IMG/VR virus record: IMGVR_UViG_3300048908_000117 | Span: 1 to 44,326 of that record | DNA from: a virus | Length of the DNA: 44,326 bases | Direction: 5' to 3' (one strand) | Shown: positions 15,095-26,300 of the stretch, piece after piece | Numbering within the stretch: the stretch's first letter is position 1 | How the letters are laid out: each line of letters begins with the position of its first letter | Program-made: the position numbers and the translations under genes | Notes under the pieces: model-generated | The model's input: only the letters and a program-made list of their open reading frames with translations | What the model was told of the DNA's origin: nothing | The model's database searches: none

Positions 15095-17421
15095 GAGGTT
15101 TCGATCGCTCCTTCACCGGCGGCGAGCTGACCCCGCAGTTCTTCGGCCAGGTCACCGACGCCAAGTACATGACCGGTCTGGCGCTGGTCCGCAACTTCCG
15201 GATTCTGCCTCACGGCCCGGTGCAGAACCGCGCCGGCTTCGAGTTCGTGCTCGAGGTCAAGGACTCGACCAAGAAGACGCGGCTGATGCCCTTCACCTAC
15301 TCGACGACCCAGACGATGGCGGTCGAGGTCGGCGAGGGATACTTCCGCTTCCACACCATGGATCCGGTCACGCTCTACGGCTCGACGCTCCTCAGCGGCG
15401 GCCTGCCGTACGAGGTCGCGAACAGCTATCTGCAGGCAGACCTCTTCGGTATCAAGTACGTGCAGAGCGCCGACGTATTCACGATGGTGCATCCGAACTA
15501 CCCGCCCGCCGAACTGCGGCGCGGCGGCGCGCTGGCCTGGACGTTCACGCCGATTTCGTTCGTCACGACCCTGGTCGCGCCGACCGCCGTCCAGGTCACG
15601 GCGACGCTGGGCGCCACGCCCGGCACGCCGATCATCCATCGCTACGCCGTCACGTCCGTGGCGAGCAACAACATCGACGAGTCGCTGATCTCGATCGAGG
15701 CGACCGCAACAGTGGCCCAGGCGTTCCTGTCGGCCGCCACGCGGGCGAACCCCGGCACGTTCACCACGACCGCAGCCCACGGGCTGCTGGTCAATGACCC
15801 GGTGTCGATCAGCTCGGTTGTCGGCATGACGCAAGTCAACGGGCTGGCCGGACTGACGATCAACACCGTCCCGACGACTACGACCTTCACACTGGCACTG
15901 AACGGCATCCCGCTCGATACCAGCGGCTACACGGCCTACATCAGCGGCGGCCAGGTCTTCGTCACCAATGGCGTCAAGAACAACCTGTTCGACACCGGCG
16001 CGAGCAACACGATCAAGTGGACGGCTGCCGCCGGCGCGCTGCGCTACAACGTCTACAAGTACAGCAATGGCCTGTGGGGCTACCTGGGCCAGGCCTCGGG
16101 CACGACGTTCAGCGACAACAACATCACGCCCGACATCAGCCACACCCCGCCCGAGGTGAGCAACCCCTTCGCGTCCGCGAACAACTACCCCGGCGCGGTC
16201 ACGTACTTCGACCAGCGTCGTGTCTTCGCCGGCACGATCAACCAGCCGCAAAACATGTGGCTGACCCGGGCTGGCACCGAGTCGAACCTGACGTACTCGA
16301 TCCCGACGCGCGACTCCGATTCGATCTCGTTCCGCGTCGTCGCGCGCGAAGCCAACACGGTGCGCCATCTGGTGCCGCTGGCCAACCTTGTCGCGCTCAC
16401 CAGCTCGGCCGAGTGGCGCGTCACCAGCGTGAACACCGACTCGCTGACGCCCGCCAGCATCAGCGTGAAGCCCCAGTCCTACATCGGCGCCAACGACGCG
16501 CAGCCGGTCGTCGTCAACAACAACGTCGTCTATGGCGCCGCGCGCGGCGGGCACGCCCGCGAGATGGCCTACCAGTACACGGCCGGCGGCTACGTCACAG
16601 GCGATCTGAGCCTGCGCGCGCCGCACCTGTTCGACCAGCTGACTATCGTGGACATGGCATTCAGCAAGGCCCCGTACCCCATCATCTGGATGGTGAGTTC
16701 GAACGGCAACCTGCTGAGCCTGACTTACGTCCCAGAGCAGCAGATCGGCGCCTGGGCACGTCACGACACCGACGGCGTCTTCGAGTCGATCTGCGTGGTG
16801 GCCGAAGGCGCTGAGGACGTGCTCTACGCGATTGTCAAGCGCACGATCAACGGCACGCAGAAGCGCTACGTCGAGCGCATGCGACCGCGCGTCTTCGCGA
16901 CACCCGCCGACTCGTTCTTCGTCGACTGTGGCGGAACCGCCAACTTCAACACGCCTCAGACCGTCGTGTCCGGCGCCTACTGGCTCGAGGGCAAGACAAT
17001 CAACATCCTGGCCGACGGCGCCGTGCACCGCCCGCTCGTCGTCTCAGGCGGCAGCTTCACGCTGGACAATGCTGCGAGCAAGGTGCAGTTCGGCCTGCCG
17101 ATCACGGCCGATCTTCAGACCCTGCCGATCGCCAACCAGGTCGCCGGCGCAGGCCAAGGCATGAAGAAGAACGTGAACAAGGTCTACGTTCAAGTCGACT
17201 CGTCGGGCGCGCCCGCCACCGGCCCGAGCTTCACGCAGCTGGTCAGCCCCAAGATCCGCACGACCGAACCCTACGGATCGGCACCCCTGCTGCAGACCGG
17301 AGAAATCGAGATCGTCAATCAGGCCGCCTGGTCAGACAGCGCGCAGGTGTGCGTGCGCATGAGCGACCCGCTTCCACTGACCCTCATCAGCATGACGCTC
17401 GATTACGCCATGGGTGGCTGA
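15091..17421 (+). CDS. Tail tubular protein B / nozzle (T7 gp12-like)
   Basis: The 776-residue protein begins MRGFDRSFTGGELTPQFFGQ and continues with GLALVRNFRILPHGPVQNRA, GFEFVLEVKD and MPFTYSTTQTMAVEVGEGYF, the standard opening of podovirus nozzle proteins. LTYVPEQQIGAWARHDTDG near residue 550 is also characteristic. An inserted Ig-like region (around residues 165-310) precedes the platform part. It forms the hexameric tube end of the tail. Its stop overlaps the next CGTACATA motif. Confidence 0.88.
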   Translation: MRGFDRSFTGGELTPQFFGQVTDAKYMTGLALVRNFRILPHGPVQNRAGFEFVLEVKDSTKKTRLMPFTYSTTQTMAVEVGEGYFRFHTMDPVTLYGSTLLSGGLPYEVANSYLQADLFGIKYVQSADVFTMVHPNYPPAELRRGGALAWTFTPISFVTTLVAPTAVQVTATLGATPGTPIIHRYAVTSVASNNIDESLISIEATATVAQAFLSAATRANPGTFTTTAAHGLLVNDPVSISSVVGMTQVNGLAGLTINTVPTTTTFTLALNGIPLDTSGYTAYISGGQVFVTNGVKNNLFDTGASNTIKWTAAAGALRYNVYKYSNGLWGYLGQASGTTFSDNNITPDISHTPPEVSNPFASANNYPGAVTYFDQRRVFAGTINQPQNMWLTRAGTESNLTYSIPTRDSDSISFRVVAREANTVRHLVPLANLVALTSSAEWRVTSVNTDSLTPASISVKPQSYIGANDAQPVVVNNNVVYGAARGGHAREMAYQYTAGGYVTGDLSLRAPHLFDQLTIVDMAFSKAPYPIIWMVSSNGNLLSLTYVPEQQIGAWARHDTDGVFESICVVAEGAEDVLYAIVKRTINGTQKRYVERMRPRVFATPADSFFVDCGGTANFNTPQTVVSGAYWLEGKTINILADGAVHRPLVVSGGSFTLDNAASKVQFGLPITADLQTLPIANQVAGAGQGMKKNVNKVYVQVDSSGAPATGPSFTQLVSPKIRTTEPYGSAPLLQTGEIEIVNQAAWSDSAQVCVRMSDPLPLTLISMTLDYAMGG

Positions 17422-17433
17422 CGTACATAGGAC
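17419..17433 (+). promoter_or_regulatory. CGTACATAG motif, copy 4 of 5; candidate late promoter
   Basis: TGACGTACATAGGAC with TACATA at 17424-17429, just after the nozzle gene stop and 52 bases before the ATG at 17476. It would drive the internal virion protein genes. Confidence 0.5.
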
Positions 17434-17475
17434 GCCCGCGCACGTCTACCTTCTCCCGCATCCATAGGAGAGGAA

Positions 17476-18087
17476 ATGTCGACGCAGGCTGACGCAACAG
17501 GGATGGCCCAGTTCGGCATGGGCATGCAGATCGGTGGCGCACTGTCGTCAGCGATCGGCGCCTACGCGAGCGTCCATGCGACGAAAGCGAACCTGCGCAT
17601 GCAGGCGATCCTCAACAGCATCAACGCCCAGACCGCCGAGCGCACCGCCGGCTCGGTCATGGCCGCCGGCCAGCACGAGGAGCAAGCCAGCATGCTGCGC
17701 ACCGCGCAGCTCAAGAGCACGCAGCAGGCGGATTTCGCCGCCAGTGGCATCGACCTCGGCGAGGGCAGCGCGGCGCGCGTGCTCACCAGCACCGACGTCA
17801 TGGGTGCGATCGACAAGAACACGATCGCCGCCAATGCCGTGCGCCAAGCCTGGGGCTACCGCACCGGCGCCGTCAACGACAACAACCAAGGCCTGTTCTC
17901 GGCCGCGTCCGCCGGCTCGATGAGCGCCGGCTCGACGGCCGCGACATCGCTCCTGGGCAGCGCCGGTCAGGTCGCCCAGAGCTGGTACATGCTCAACAAG
18001 CAGGGCGCGTTCACGCCGCCCCCAAACGCGACTGGTGCCGGCATGACGATCGACGCCGGTGTCACCGCGCCGGTTCCGATGGGCTGA
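17476..18087 (+). CDS. Internal virion protein (T7 gp14-like)
   Basis: The 203-residue protein begins at ATG with AGGAGAGG upstream. An N-terminal glycine/alanine hydrophobic stretch (GMQIGGALSSAIGAYASVHA) could insert in a membrane. The middle, MLRTAQLKSTQQADFAASGI, then DLGEGSAARVLTSTD, is a pattern shared by gp14-type ejection proteins, which form a channel in the outer membrane after infection. The gene is first of three internal virion protein genes and overlaps none of them. Confidence 0.75.
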   Translation: MSTQADATGMAQFGMGMQIGGALSSAIGAYASVHATKANLRMQAILNSINAQTAERTAGSVMAAGQHEEQASMLRTAQLKSTQQADFAASGIDLGEGSAARVLTSTDVMGAIDKNTIAANAVRQAWGYRTGAVNDNNQGLFSAASAGSMSAGSTAATSLLGSAGQVAQSWYMLNKQGAFTPPPNATGAGMTIDAGVTAPVPMG

Positions 18088-18088
18088 C

Positions 18089-20317
18089 ATGGCAGTTCCG
18101 ATCTACTCAAATTTCCAGACGTCGCAAACCGCGGCGCCCGACGTCAACGTGCAGGCCCCGAGCGGGCCGTCGGCAGGCCAGGTCGGCGCGGCGCAGGCCG
18201 ACGCCATGGGGCGCGCCGCGGCGGGCGCGGGCGACGCGGTCTCGCATATCGCGCTCGCGATGCAAGACCAGATTAACCAGACGCGCGTCAACGACGCCAT
18301 GAACCAGGCGCGCATCGCCGCGCAGAAGCTGACCTACGATCCGCAAGTCGGCTACAAGAACCAGCTCGGCAACGACGCGCTGGAACGCCAGAGCGGACAG
18401 CCACTGTCGGTCGAGTATGGCGACAAGCTGAACGAGGCGGTCAGTGGCATCGCCGGCGCGCTGGGCAACGACGCGCAGCGCCGCGCGTTCGCGCAGTCGT
18501 CGGCCGCACTGGCGACGCAGTTCCAGGGCGACGTCGAGGCGCACACGCTGCAGCAGTTCGGCGTCTACCACGACAGCGTCAACGACGCGACAGTCGCGCT
18601 CGCCAAGAACACGATCGAGCAGAACTGGCAGAACCCGGACGTCATCTTCGGTGGCAAGGATCCGAACACCGGTCAGCCGATACCGGGCGCCATCGATCAG
18701 ATCAAGGCCGCCACGATGGCCAAGGCCAAGCAGCACGGCCTCGAGGGCGCGCCGGCGGACGCCGCCATCCTCGACGCCGTCAGCAGCTCGCACCGCGGCG
18801 TCGTGCAGGCCGCGCTCGAGAACGGCAATCCGCAGTACGCCATGATGTACATGGACGCGGCGCGCAAGCGCGGCGAGCTCACCGGCAACGACATCCTCGC
18901 GCTGCAGGCCCACGTGACGCAGGCCGTGAACCTGGGCGTCTCCGCAGCCGCCGTCTCCGCGACGACGACCGAAGCGGCCAAGGCGTTCGCGCCGACCATG
19001 CTGGACCGGTTCCAGCGCATCACCGCCAGCTCGGAGTCGGGCGGCCAAGACATGCGCGCCGACGGGACGCCGGTCGTTTCGCCTGTCGGCGCCAAGTACG
19101 CGATGCAGGTCATGCCGGCCACCGCGGCGAACCCCGGCCACGGCATCGCACCGGCCGCCAGCGACACGCCGGCCGAATACAACCGCGTCGGTGTGCAGCT
19201 GCAGGCTGCGCTGCTGCAGAAGTATGGCGACCCGGCGCTCGCCTGGGCCGCCTACAACGCCGGCGAAGGCAATGTCGACAAGGCACTGAAGGACGCCGAC
19301 GGCGGCGACTGGATGAGCGCGCTCGCTGCCTACCAGTCCCCGGCCAATCACAAGCAGACCGTCGACTACGTGACCAAGAACGTCAACGCCCTGGGCGACC
19401 CGACGGCCGGACGCGTCGATCGACCAACGGAGCTGCAGTTCGTCAGCAGCGCGCTGTCGAAGCTGCCGCCGAACGCGTCGCCCCAGCTGGTGCAAATGAC
19501 GCGCGAACACGCGACGCAGCAGTTCGACGTCGTCGACAAGTCGTTCCGCGAGCAGGGCGATCGGGCGCTCAGCGCCGTGCAGCAGTGGCTCTACGCGAAC
19601 CAGGGCCACGGCGCCACGGTTGCCGACGTGCCGCAGCAGCTCATGGATGACGTGTTGCGCTTCGCGCCGGGCGACGTCGGGCGGCCGTTGGAGTCATTCA
19701 GCCGCGCGCTGCAGCGCGGCGACGTGGTCACCAACCAGGGCCGCTACAACGACATCGTGTCGAACCCGGGCCAATACTTCAAGCTGCCCAACTCGTCGTG
19801 GGACATGCTGCAGACCGAGCTCAGCCCGAGCACGTTCCAGAAGCTGTCCGAGCGCCGCGCGCAGTGGCTCAACGGCACGGGCGACGACTCGCCGAACGGC
19901 CTCGACCACGCGACGATCAAGCGCGTGCTCGACGAGCGCCTTATGAGCGCCAAGCTCCCGACGACCGCCAAGCTCGGCACGCCTGACGCGCAGTGGCTTG
20001 GCGCGACCAAGCTGTTCGTCGACCAGTCGATCCAGCAGGCCCAGTACTCGACGAACAAGCGCATGGTGCCAGCCGAGATCGAAGCCCACATCGACAAGCT
20101 GTTTTCGGCCAGCGTCCCCTTCCGGCGGACCGTATTCGGCTACCAGCTCGGCTCGGACACGCCGCATAACCTGATGGGCATGCACATCGATGACCTCGAC
20201 ATGAACGGGGCCGACGTCGCCAACCTGAAGGCGGCCTTCGCCAAGCACGGCAATCCCAACCCGTCACCGACGGATCTCCTGAACGCGTATCGCAACCTGA
20301 AGCTGCAAAATCAATGA
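18089..20317 (+). CDS. Internal virion protein with lytic transglycosylase domain
   Basis: The 742-residue protein starts at ATG 18089, one base after the preceding stop. The N-terminal part is helical. Residues about 305-430 carry a soluble-lytic-transglycosylase fold: catalytic Glu316 in SSESGGQD, then AKYAMQVMPATAANPG, and the AYNAGEG motif at 388-394. This would cut peptidoglycan during DNA entry, as T7 gp16 does, although here the activity sits in the shorter of the two large internal proteins. The stop overlaps the next start by 4 bases. Confidence 0.85.
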   Translation: MAVPIYSNFQTSQTAAPDVNVQAPSGPSAGQVGAAQADAMGRAAAGAGDAVSHIALAMQDQINQTRVNDAMNQARIAAQKLTYDPQVGYKNQLGNDALERQSGQPLSVEYGDKLNEAVSGIAGALGNDAQRRAFAQSSAALATQFQGDVEAHTLQQFGVYHDSVNDATVALAKNTIEQNWQNPDVIFGGKDPNTGQPIPGAIDQIKAATMAKAKQHGLEGAPADAAILDAVSSSHRGVVQAALENGNPQYAMMYMDAARKRGELTGNDILALQAHVTQAVNLGVSAAAVSATTTEAAKAFAPTMLDRFQRITASSESGGQDMRADGTPVVSPVGAKYAMQVMPATAANPGHGIAPAASDTPAEYNRVGVQLQAALLQKYGDPALAWAAYNAGEGNVDKALKDADGGDWMSALAAYQSPANHKQTVDYVTKNVNALGDPTAGRVDRPTELQFVSSALSKLPPNASPQLVQMTREHATQQFDVVDKSFREQGDRALSAVQQWLYANQGHGATVADVPQQLMDDVLRFAPGDVGRPLESFSRALQRGDVVTNQGRYNDIVSNPGQYFKLPNSSWDMLQTELSPSTFQKLSERRAQWLNGTGDDSPNGLDHATIKRVLDERLMSAKLPTTAKLGTPDAQWLGATKLFVDQSIQQAQYSTNKRMVPAEIEAHIDKLFSASVPFRRTVFGYQLGSDTPHNLMGMHIDDLDMNGADVANLKAAFAKHGNPNPSPTDLLNAYRNLKLQNQ

Positions 20318-23300
20318 GCGATCCGTTCGAAGCCGCCGTCTCGGCGACCCTGCAAAGCAGCGCGGCCGAAATCCGCGACAACGTGGCCCAGGCCCTGCCG
20401 GTCAATCCGGATGCCGAGGCGCAGCTTCGCCAGAGCGCAGCGACCGTCGGCGTCCCGCTTGCGACCGCGCGCGCGCTTCCCGACCAGATCAATCAGCAGG
20501 CCCAGCTGGCGAACTTCCAGCCGGACGTGCTGGCGCGCAAGTTCCCGACCACGGCAGAACTCCTGCGCGACCCTGACTTGGCGCGCATCGCGCACGACGA
20601 CATTCCTGCGACCACGAACGTCGAGGCCGCTGTCAAAGCGCCCGCGGCGCCCGCCACCCCGCACACCGACCCCACGCCCGGCAAGCCGTTCGGCTGGACA
20701 ACGATCCCGAACTACCTGGCGAGCGCGGACGGCCAACACGGCCTGGCCTTCGACATCGGATCGGGTATTTCCTCCATGGCCAAGGGCCTGGGTGGGTCGT
20801 TCAACAAGCTAGCCGAAGCCGTCAACACGGTGCTAGGCGGCGTCCCTGTGCTGTACGACAAGGCGACCGGCGGCAACACGGCGAGCGACTGGTGGTTCCA
20901 CAAGATGGTGACGCCGGGCGTCGAGAACGAGCCGACGTTCAACCTCTCGAAGGACGCGTCGTTCAGCGACAAAGGCTTCCATGCCAGCGGTCAGCTGCTC
21001 GGCACCCTGTCGCAGATCGTGCTCTCGGGCGGCGCTGCCGAGGCAGGAGCGCCGGTCGTCGCAGCCAACGACACGGCCGCCGCGGGCGTCGCCAAGGTCG
21101 TCACGCACGGCGTCAAGGCGATGACCGCGCCGGCGCTGACCGAGGCCGTCAACACCGGGCGCGACGTCTACACAGCGACCGGCAACGGCGCAGCTGCGCT
21201 CAAGGCCGCGGAGGCCGCCTATGGCACGACGGCCGCCATGGGCGTGATCCCGATCGCCGCCGAGGGTGGCCTGTTCAAGCGCGTGATCACCGGCGCACTC
21301 AGCGGCCTGTCGACTGGCGAGGCCTCGCGCATCACGATGAACGCGGCGCTGCCCGAGAACATGCAGGTGCCGTTCGACTGGGAGAACACGTTCCTGTCGG
21401 CAGTGACGGGCGCCGCGCTTGGCGGTGTCATGGGTGGCCGCGGCGACCCGACGATGTCGCCCCAGGTGCGCGACACCTACTCGGATGCCTACAAGACCGC
21501 CCAGGCGGAAGCGCAGAACGAACAGCTGCAGCAGATCGCGCAGGCCGCGAACGCCAGCAAGCTGCGCGCGCGCGACCCGCAGGCGTTCAAGTCGTTCGTC
21601 GCCAACGCGGCCGACGCCGGCGACCTGCAGAGCGTGCACATCGAGGGCCACGCCTTCGCGCAGATGCTCGAGAAGGCCGGCATCACAAGCGACGAGATCC
21701 GCCAGACGATGCCCGAGGTCGCGTCGCAGCTGGACGCCGCGCTCGGCGAGAACGCGCCGCGCAACGGCCTGGTGACGATTCCGATTGAGGACTTCGCCAC
21801 GCACATCGCCGGCAGCAAGATCGAAGACGCATTCATGCAGGCTGTCCGCGCGACGCCCGAGAGCGCCTCGCTCGGCGAAGCGGAGGCGCTCACCCAATCG
21901 CGCCAGGACGACATGCAGCAGCGCGCGCAGCAGATCGCCGACGCACACAACGAGGACACCGCCTACCAGGTCAGCGTCGACAAGATGCACGCCCAGGTTG
22001 ACGCGAACCTCGCCGCGTTGAAGATGCGCCCCGACCAGCTCGACGCGAACAACACCCTGCTGAAGGCGTTCTACACGACGCAGGCAGAGCGCACCGGCAT
22101 GCTGCCCCACGAGTTCGCGGACAAGTATCCGGTCACCGCATCGAACCGCACGCTGGCCGGCGCGGCGTTCGAGCAGAAAGCGCGCGGCACCTACAGTCCC
22201 GAGGCCAAGTCGATCGCACTGTTGAAGGACGCGAACCTCTCGACGTTCCAGCACGAGCTCGGCCATTACTTCCTGGACACGCTCGGCCAGATGGCCGCGC
22301 TGCCCGACGCCCCTGCCGGCGTCAAGGCGGACATGGCCGCGTTCCTGAAATGGCAGGACATCCCCGACCTGGACACGTGGCACGAGATGTCGATAGACCA
22401 GCAGCGCGAGCACCACGAGGCATTCGCGACGGGCTGGGAGACCTACCTCATGAAGGGTCAGGCTCCGTCGCTCGAGCTGCGCGGCGTGTTCTCGCGCATG
22501 CGCGCGTGGATGCTGTCGGTCTATCAGAGCCTGAAGGGCGCCCCGGGCGACTTCACCCCCGAAGTGCGCGGTGTGTTCGACCGCATGATCGCCAGCGAAG
22601 ACGCGATCCACCAGGCCGAGATGGCGCGCAAATACATGCCGCTGTTTGACTCGCCCGAGAAGTCGGGCATGACGCCTGAGGAGTGGTCCACCTACCAGGC
22701 CCAGGGCAAGGACGCCACCGAGCAGGCGATCGAGAGCCTCATCGGCAAGACGATGAAGGACATGGCCAAGGCCGACCGGCTGCGCACCGCGTCGCTGCGC
22801 GCCGTGCAGCGCGACGCTGCGGAAAAACGCAAGGCGCTCACGCTCGAGGTGCGGCGCGAGGTCATGGGCGCGCCGGTCTACCGGGCCTGGTCGTTCCTGA
22901 CCGGCAAGGACAGCGCGCAGCTGCCCGACGCGATCAACGCCGAGCACCAGCAGGCGCTGCGCGAGTGGAGCGAAAAGCGTGAGGAGCACCTCGCCGAGAT
23001 CAAGCCCACGATCAAGGCCCAGGCCTGGGAGGCCGCGCCGGCGTCCAAGGGCACGTACAAGAACTACGGGCTGGCCAAGGGCCAGTGGCTCGCCAAGAAC
23101 CGCGCGCGCATCGACCTCGAGGTCAAGCGCCAGATGCTCGACTACGACGCCGAGCACCCGAAGCCGAAGGCGCCCGTCGTCCCCGACACGGCGTCGAAGG
23201 ATCCGACCACTGGCGCCGGCAAGATCGACCTCGAGGCGCTGCGCGAGGCCGTCGGCAAGGATGCCGCCAAGAAGCTGGCCGACCTGCGCATGACGACGTC

Positions 23301-26300
23301 CACCGGCAAGGGCATGCAGCCCGGCGAGGTGGCGGACATGTTCGGGTTCCCGGACGTGGAGACGCTGGTCAAGGCGATCACCGAGACCGAGCCGCCGCGC
23401 GCCGCCGTTGAGGGGCTGGTCGACCAGCGCATGCTCGAGCGCCACGGCGAGATCTCGTCGCCCGAGGCGATGGCCAAGACGGCCGACGAGCTGGTGCAAA
23501 ACGAGGTGCGGTCGACGTTCGTCGCCACCGAGCTGCGCGCACTGAAGAAGTCGATCGGCAAGCCCAAGGAGATCGTCGCCGCAGCCAAGGAGGCGGCCCA
23601 GAACACGATCGACGTCAAGCGCGTACGCGACATCAACGAGGGTCAGTTCCGTGCCGCGGAGACGCGCTCGGCGACCCAGGCCGAGCGCGCCATGATGAAG
23701 GGCGACACGGAGGGTGCCGCCACGGCCAAGCGCGACCAGCTGCTCAACATGGAGCTGGGCCGCGCCGCGCGCGACGCCAAGGACTTCGTCGAGAAGTCGC
23801 TGACCTACCTGGCCAAGTTCGACAAGCCGTCGGTGCGCGAGGCGATCGACGTCGACTACCGCGACCAGATCGACAGCCTGCTCGAGCGCGCCGACCTGCG
23901 CAAGGGCGTCAGCGGCACGGCGCTGGACAAGCGCCAGACCCTGATGGAGTGGGTCGAGAAGATGGCCGCCCAGGGCTACAAGCCGGACGTGCCCGAGAAC
24001 CTGCTCAACGAGGCCCAGCGCTGGCACTACAAGGACATGCCCTTCGCGGCGTTCCGCGGCCTGGTCGACTCGGTCAAGTCGATCGAGCAGCTGGGCAAGC
24101 TCAAGGAGCAGCTTCGCGACGGTCAGGAGACTCGTCGCATCGGCGAGCTGGCAGACGAGATGCGCGACACGGCGGCCAAGCTGCCGCAGCGCGAGGGCGA
24201 ATCTAACCGCGGCCTGACGCGCATGGAAGCGAAGTGGGTCAAGGTCAAGGCCTTCGGCCGCAGCGCCCAGGCGTCGCTGCTGAAGATGGAGCAGATGTTC
24301 GACTGGCTCGACGCGCGCAACTCCAACGGCGTCATGAACCGGGTCGTGTTCCGCCGGATGTCCGAGGCGGGCATTCACGAGAACGAGCTGCTGCGCTCGA
24401 CCAAGCAGGGCATCGACGAGCTGATGAAGTTGCACCTGAACGACATCACCAAGACGAAGACGATCTACACGGCCGACGGCCTGATCGACGGCACCACCGG
24501 CCGCCCACAGAAGTTCACCACGAAGGAAATGCTGATGCTCGCCGGCAACGCCGGCAACGAGAGCAACCTCGCCAAGCTCGCCAAGGGCGAGGGCTGGGAT
24601 CCGCAAGCGGTCTGGGACTTCTTGCACAAGAACATGACGTCGGCGCACTGGGATTTCGTCGAAGGCATGGGCAAGACGCTCGAATCGCTGTGGCCTGAAA
24701 AGGTCGCGATGGGCCGCCGCCTGGGCGAGACGACGCCGGAGAAGATCGCGCCGCGGCCGTTCCAGACGCCCGACGGCAAGACGCGCAGCGGCTGGTACTG
24801 GCCGCTCATGTACGACCCGGCCCGCAGCCAGGATGTCGCCGAGCGCGGCGCGCGCACGGGCGACCAGCTGTTCGAGAACATCTACTCCAAGCCCAACAGC
24901 GACACGGGCCGGATGAACACCCGCAACGAGAACTATGCGCGGCCGATCCTGCTCGACCTTGACGCGCTGCCGAGGATGATCAAGGAGGAGATCCATGACA
25001 TCGCTTGGCGCGAGGCCGTGATCGACGCAGACCGCTTCACGTCGCACCCCGTAGTGCGCAAGGCGATCATCGACGCGCTGAGCCAGGAGCATTACGACCA
25101 GATCCGCCCTTGGCTGCAGTCGCTGGCCAACGACGGCAAGCTGGGCGTCGAAGGCAACAAGGGCTGGGTCTGGCTGAACAAGGTCGCCAGCGAGGCGCGC
25201 ACGCGCGCCACGATGGTCGGCCTCGGCTACCGCCTGACCACCGCGGCGGTCCACGGCCTGTCGGCCGGCATGGAGTCGGTCGCCGAGCTCGGGCCTGTCT
25301 GGTTCGGCAAGGGCTTGGCCGACTTCACCAACCCGGCGCAGTGGAAGGCCAACAAGGAGGCGATCTTCGCCAAGAGTAGCGAGATGCGCGACCGGGCCGA
25401 CGAGGTCGACCGCGACATTCGCGAGCACCTGCACTCGCTCGACACGGCGCTGATGGATCCCACGAGCAGCGCCATGGCGCGCGGCGCCAACCTGCTGCGT
25501 GCGCACGCCTACGACCTGATCGGTGGCCTGGACATGGCGACGGCGCTGCCGACCTGGCAGGGTGCCTACCTCAAGGCGATGTCCCCGATCGAAAAGGGCG
25601 GCCTGGGCATGGGCGAGCAGGATGCCGTCTATTTCGCCGACAAGACCGTGCGCAACGCCCACGGCGGAACAGGCGTCAAGGACATGGCGGCCATCCAGCG
25701 CGGCAGCGAATTCCAAAAGCTGTTCACGATGTTCTACACGTTCTGGAACCACAACGTGAACCGGCTGATCGACACCGGCAAGCTGATCGGCAGTGCAGAG
25801 CACCGGGCCGCCATGAAGGAGGCGAACCACTGGTCGGACTCCAAGCTGGCCGCGACAATCATCCTGCGCACGCTCGTCTACACGATCGGCGTGCAAACGA
25901 TGCACGCGATTTTCCACCCGCCCAAGGACGGAGATCCGGACAGCTGGCTGATGTACGCAGCCAAGGAAATGGGCAGCGTCGCGTTCGGTGGCGTCCCGCT
26001 CGCGCGCGACATCTACGCACACTACGCCACCGGGCGCGACTACAGCGCCACGCCGGCGGCCGGCATCATCGACACCATCGGCAAGTCAGGCACCGACCTC
26101 GCCGCGGCGCTGACCGGCAAGCAGGTCGACGACAAATGGGTCAAGCACATTGTCGCCACCGGTGGCGTCGTGCTCAACCTGCCAGCCGGCCAGCCCGCGA
26201 ACGTGGCGCAATTCATCTGGGACATCGGCAACGGAACCGCCGACGTGACCAGCATCAAGGACTGGTACAACGGCCTGCTGCACGGGGACGTGAAGCACCA

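Noticed and set aside
20833-26022. A 1729-codon open frame on the strand opposite the giant virion gene
   Set aside because: High-GC codon use keeps antisense frames open. The sequence is arginine/leucine/glycine/alanine-rich without domains, and the opposite strand has a convincing protein and flanking operon signals. The same holds for long antisense frames at 36031-38097 and 30041-31330.
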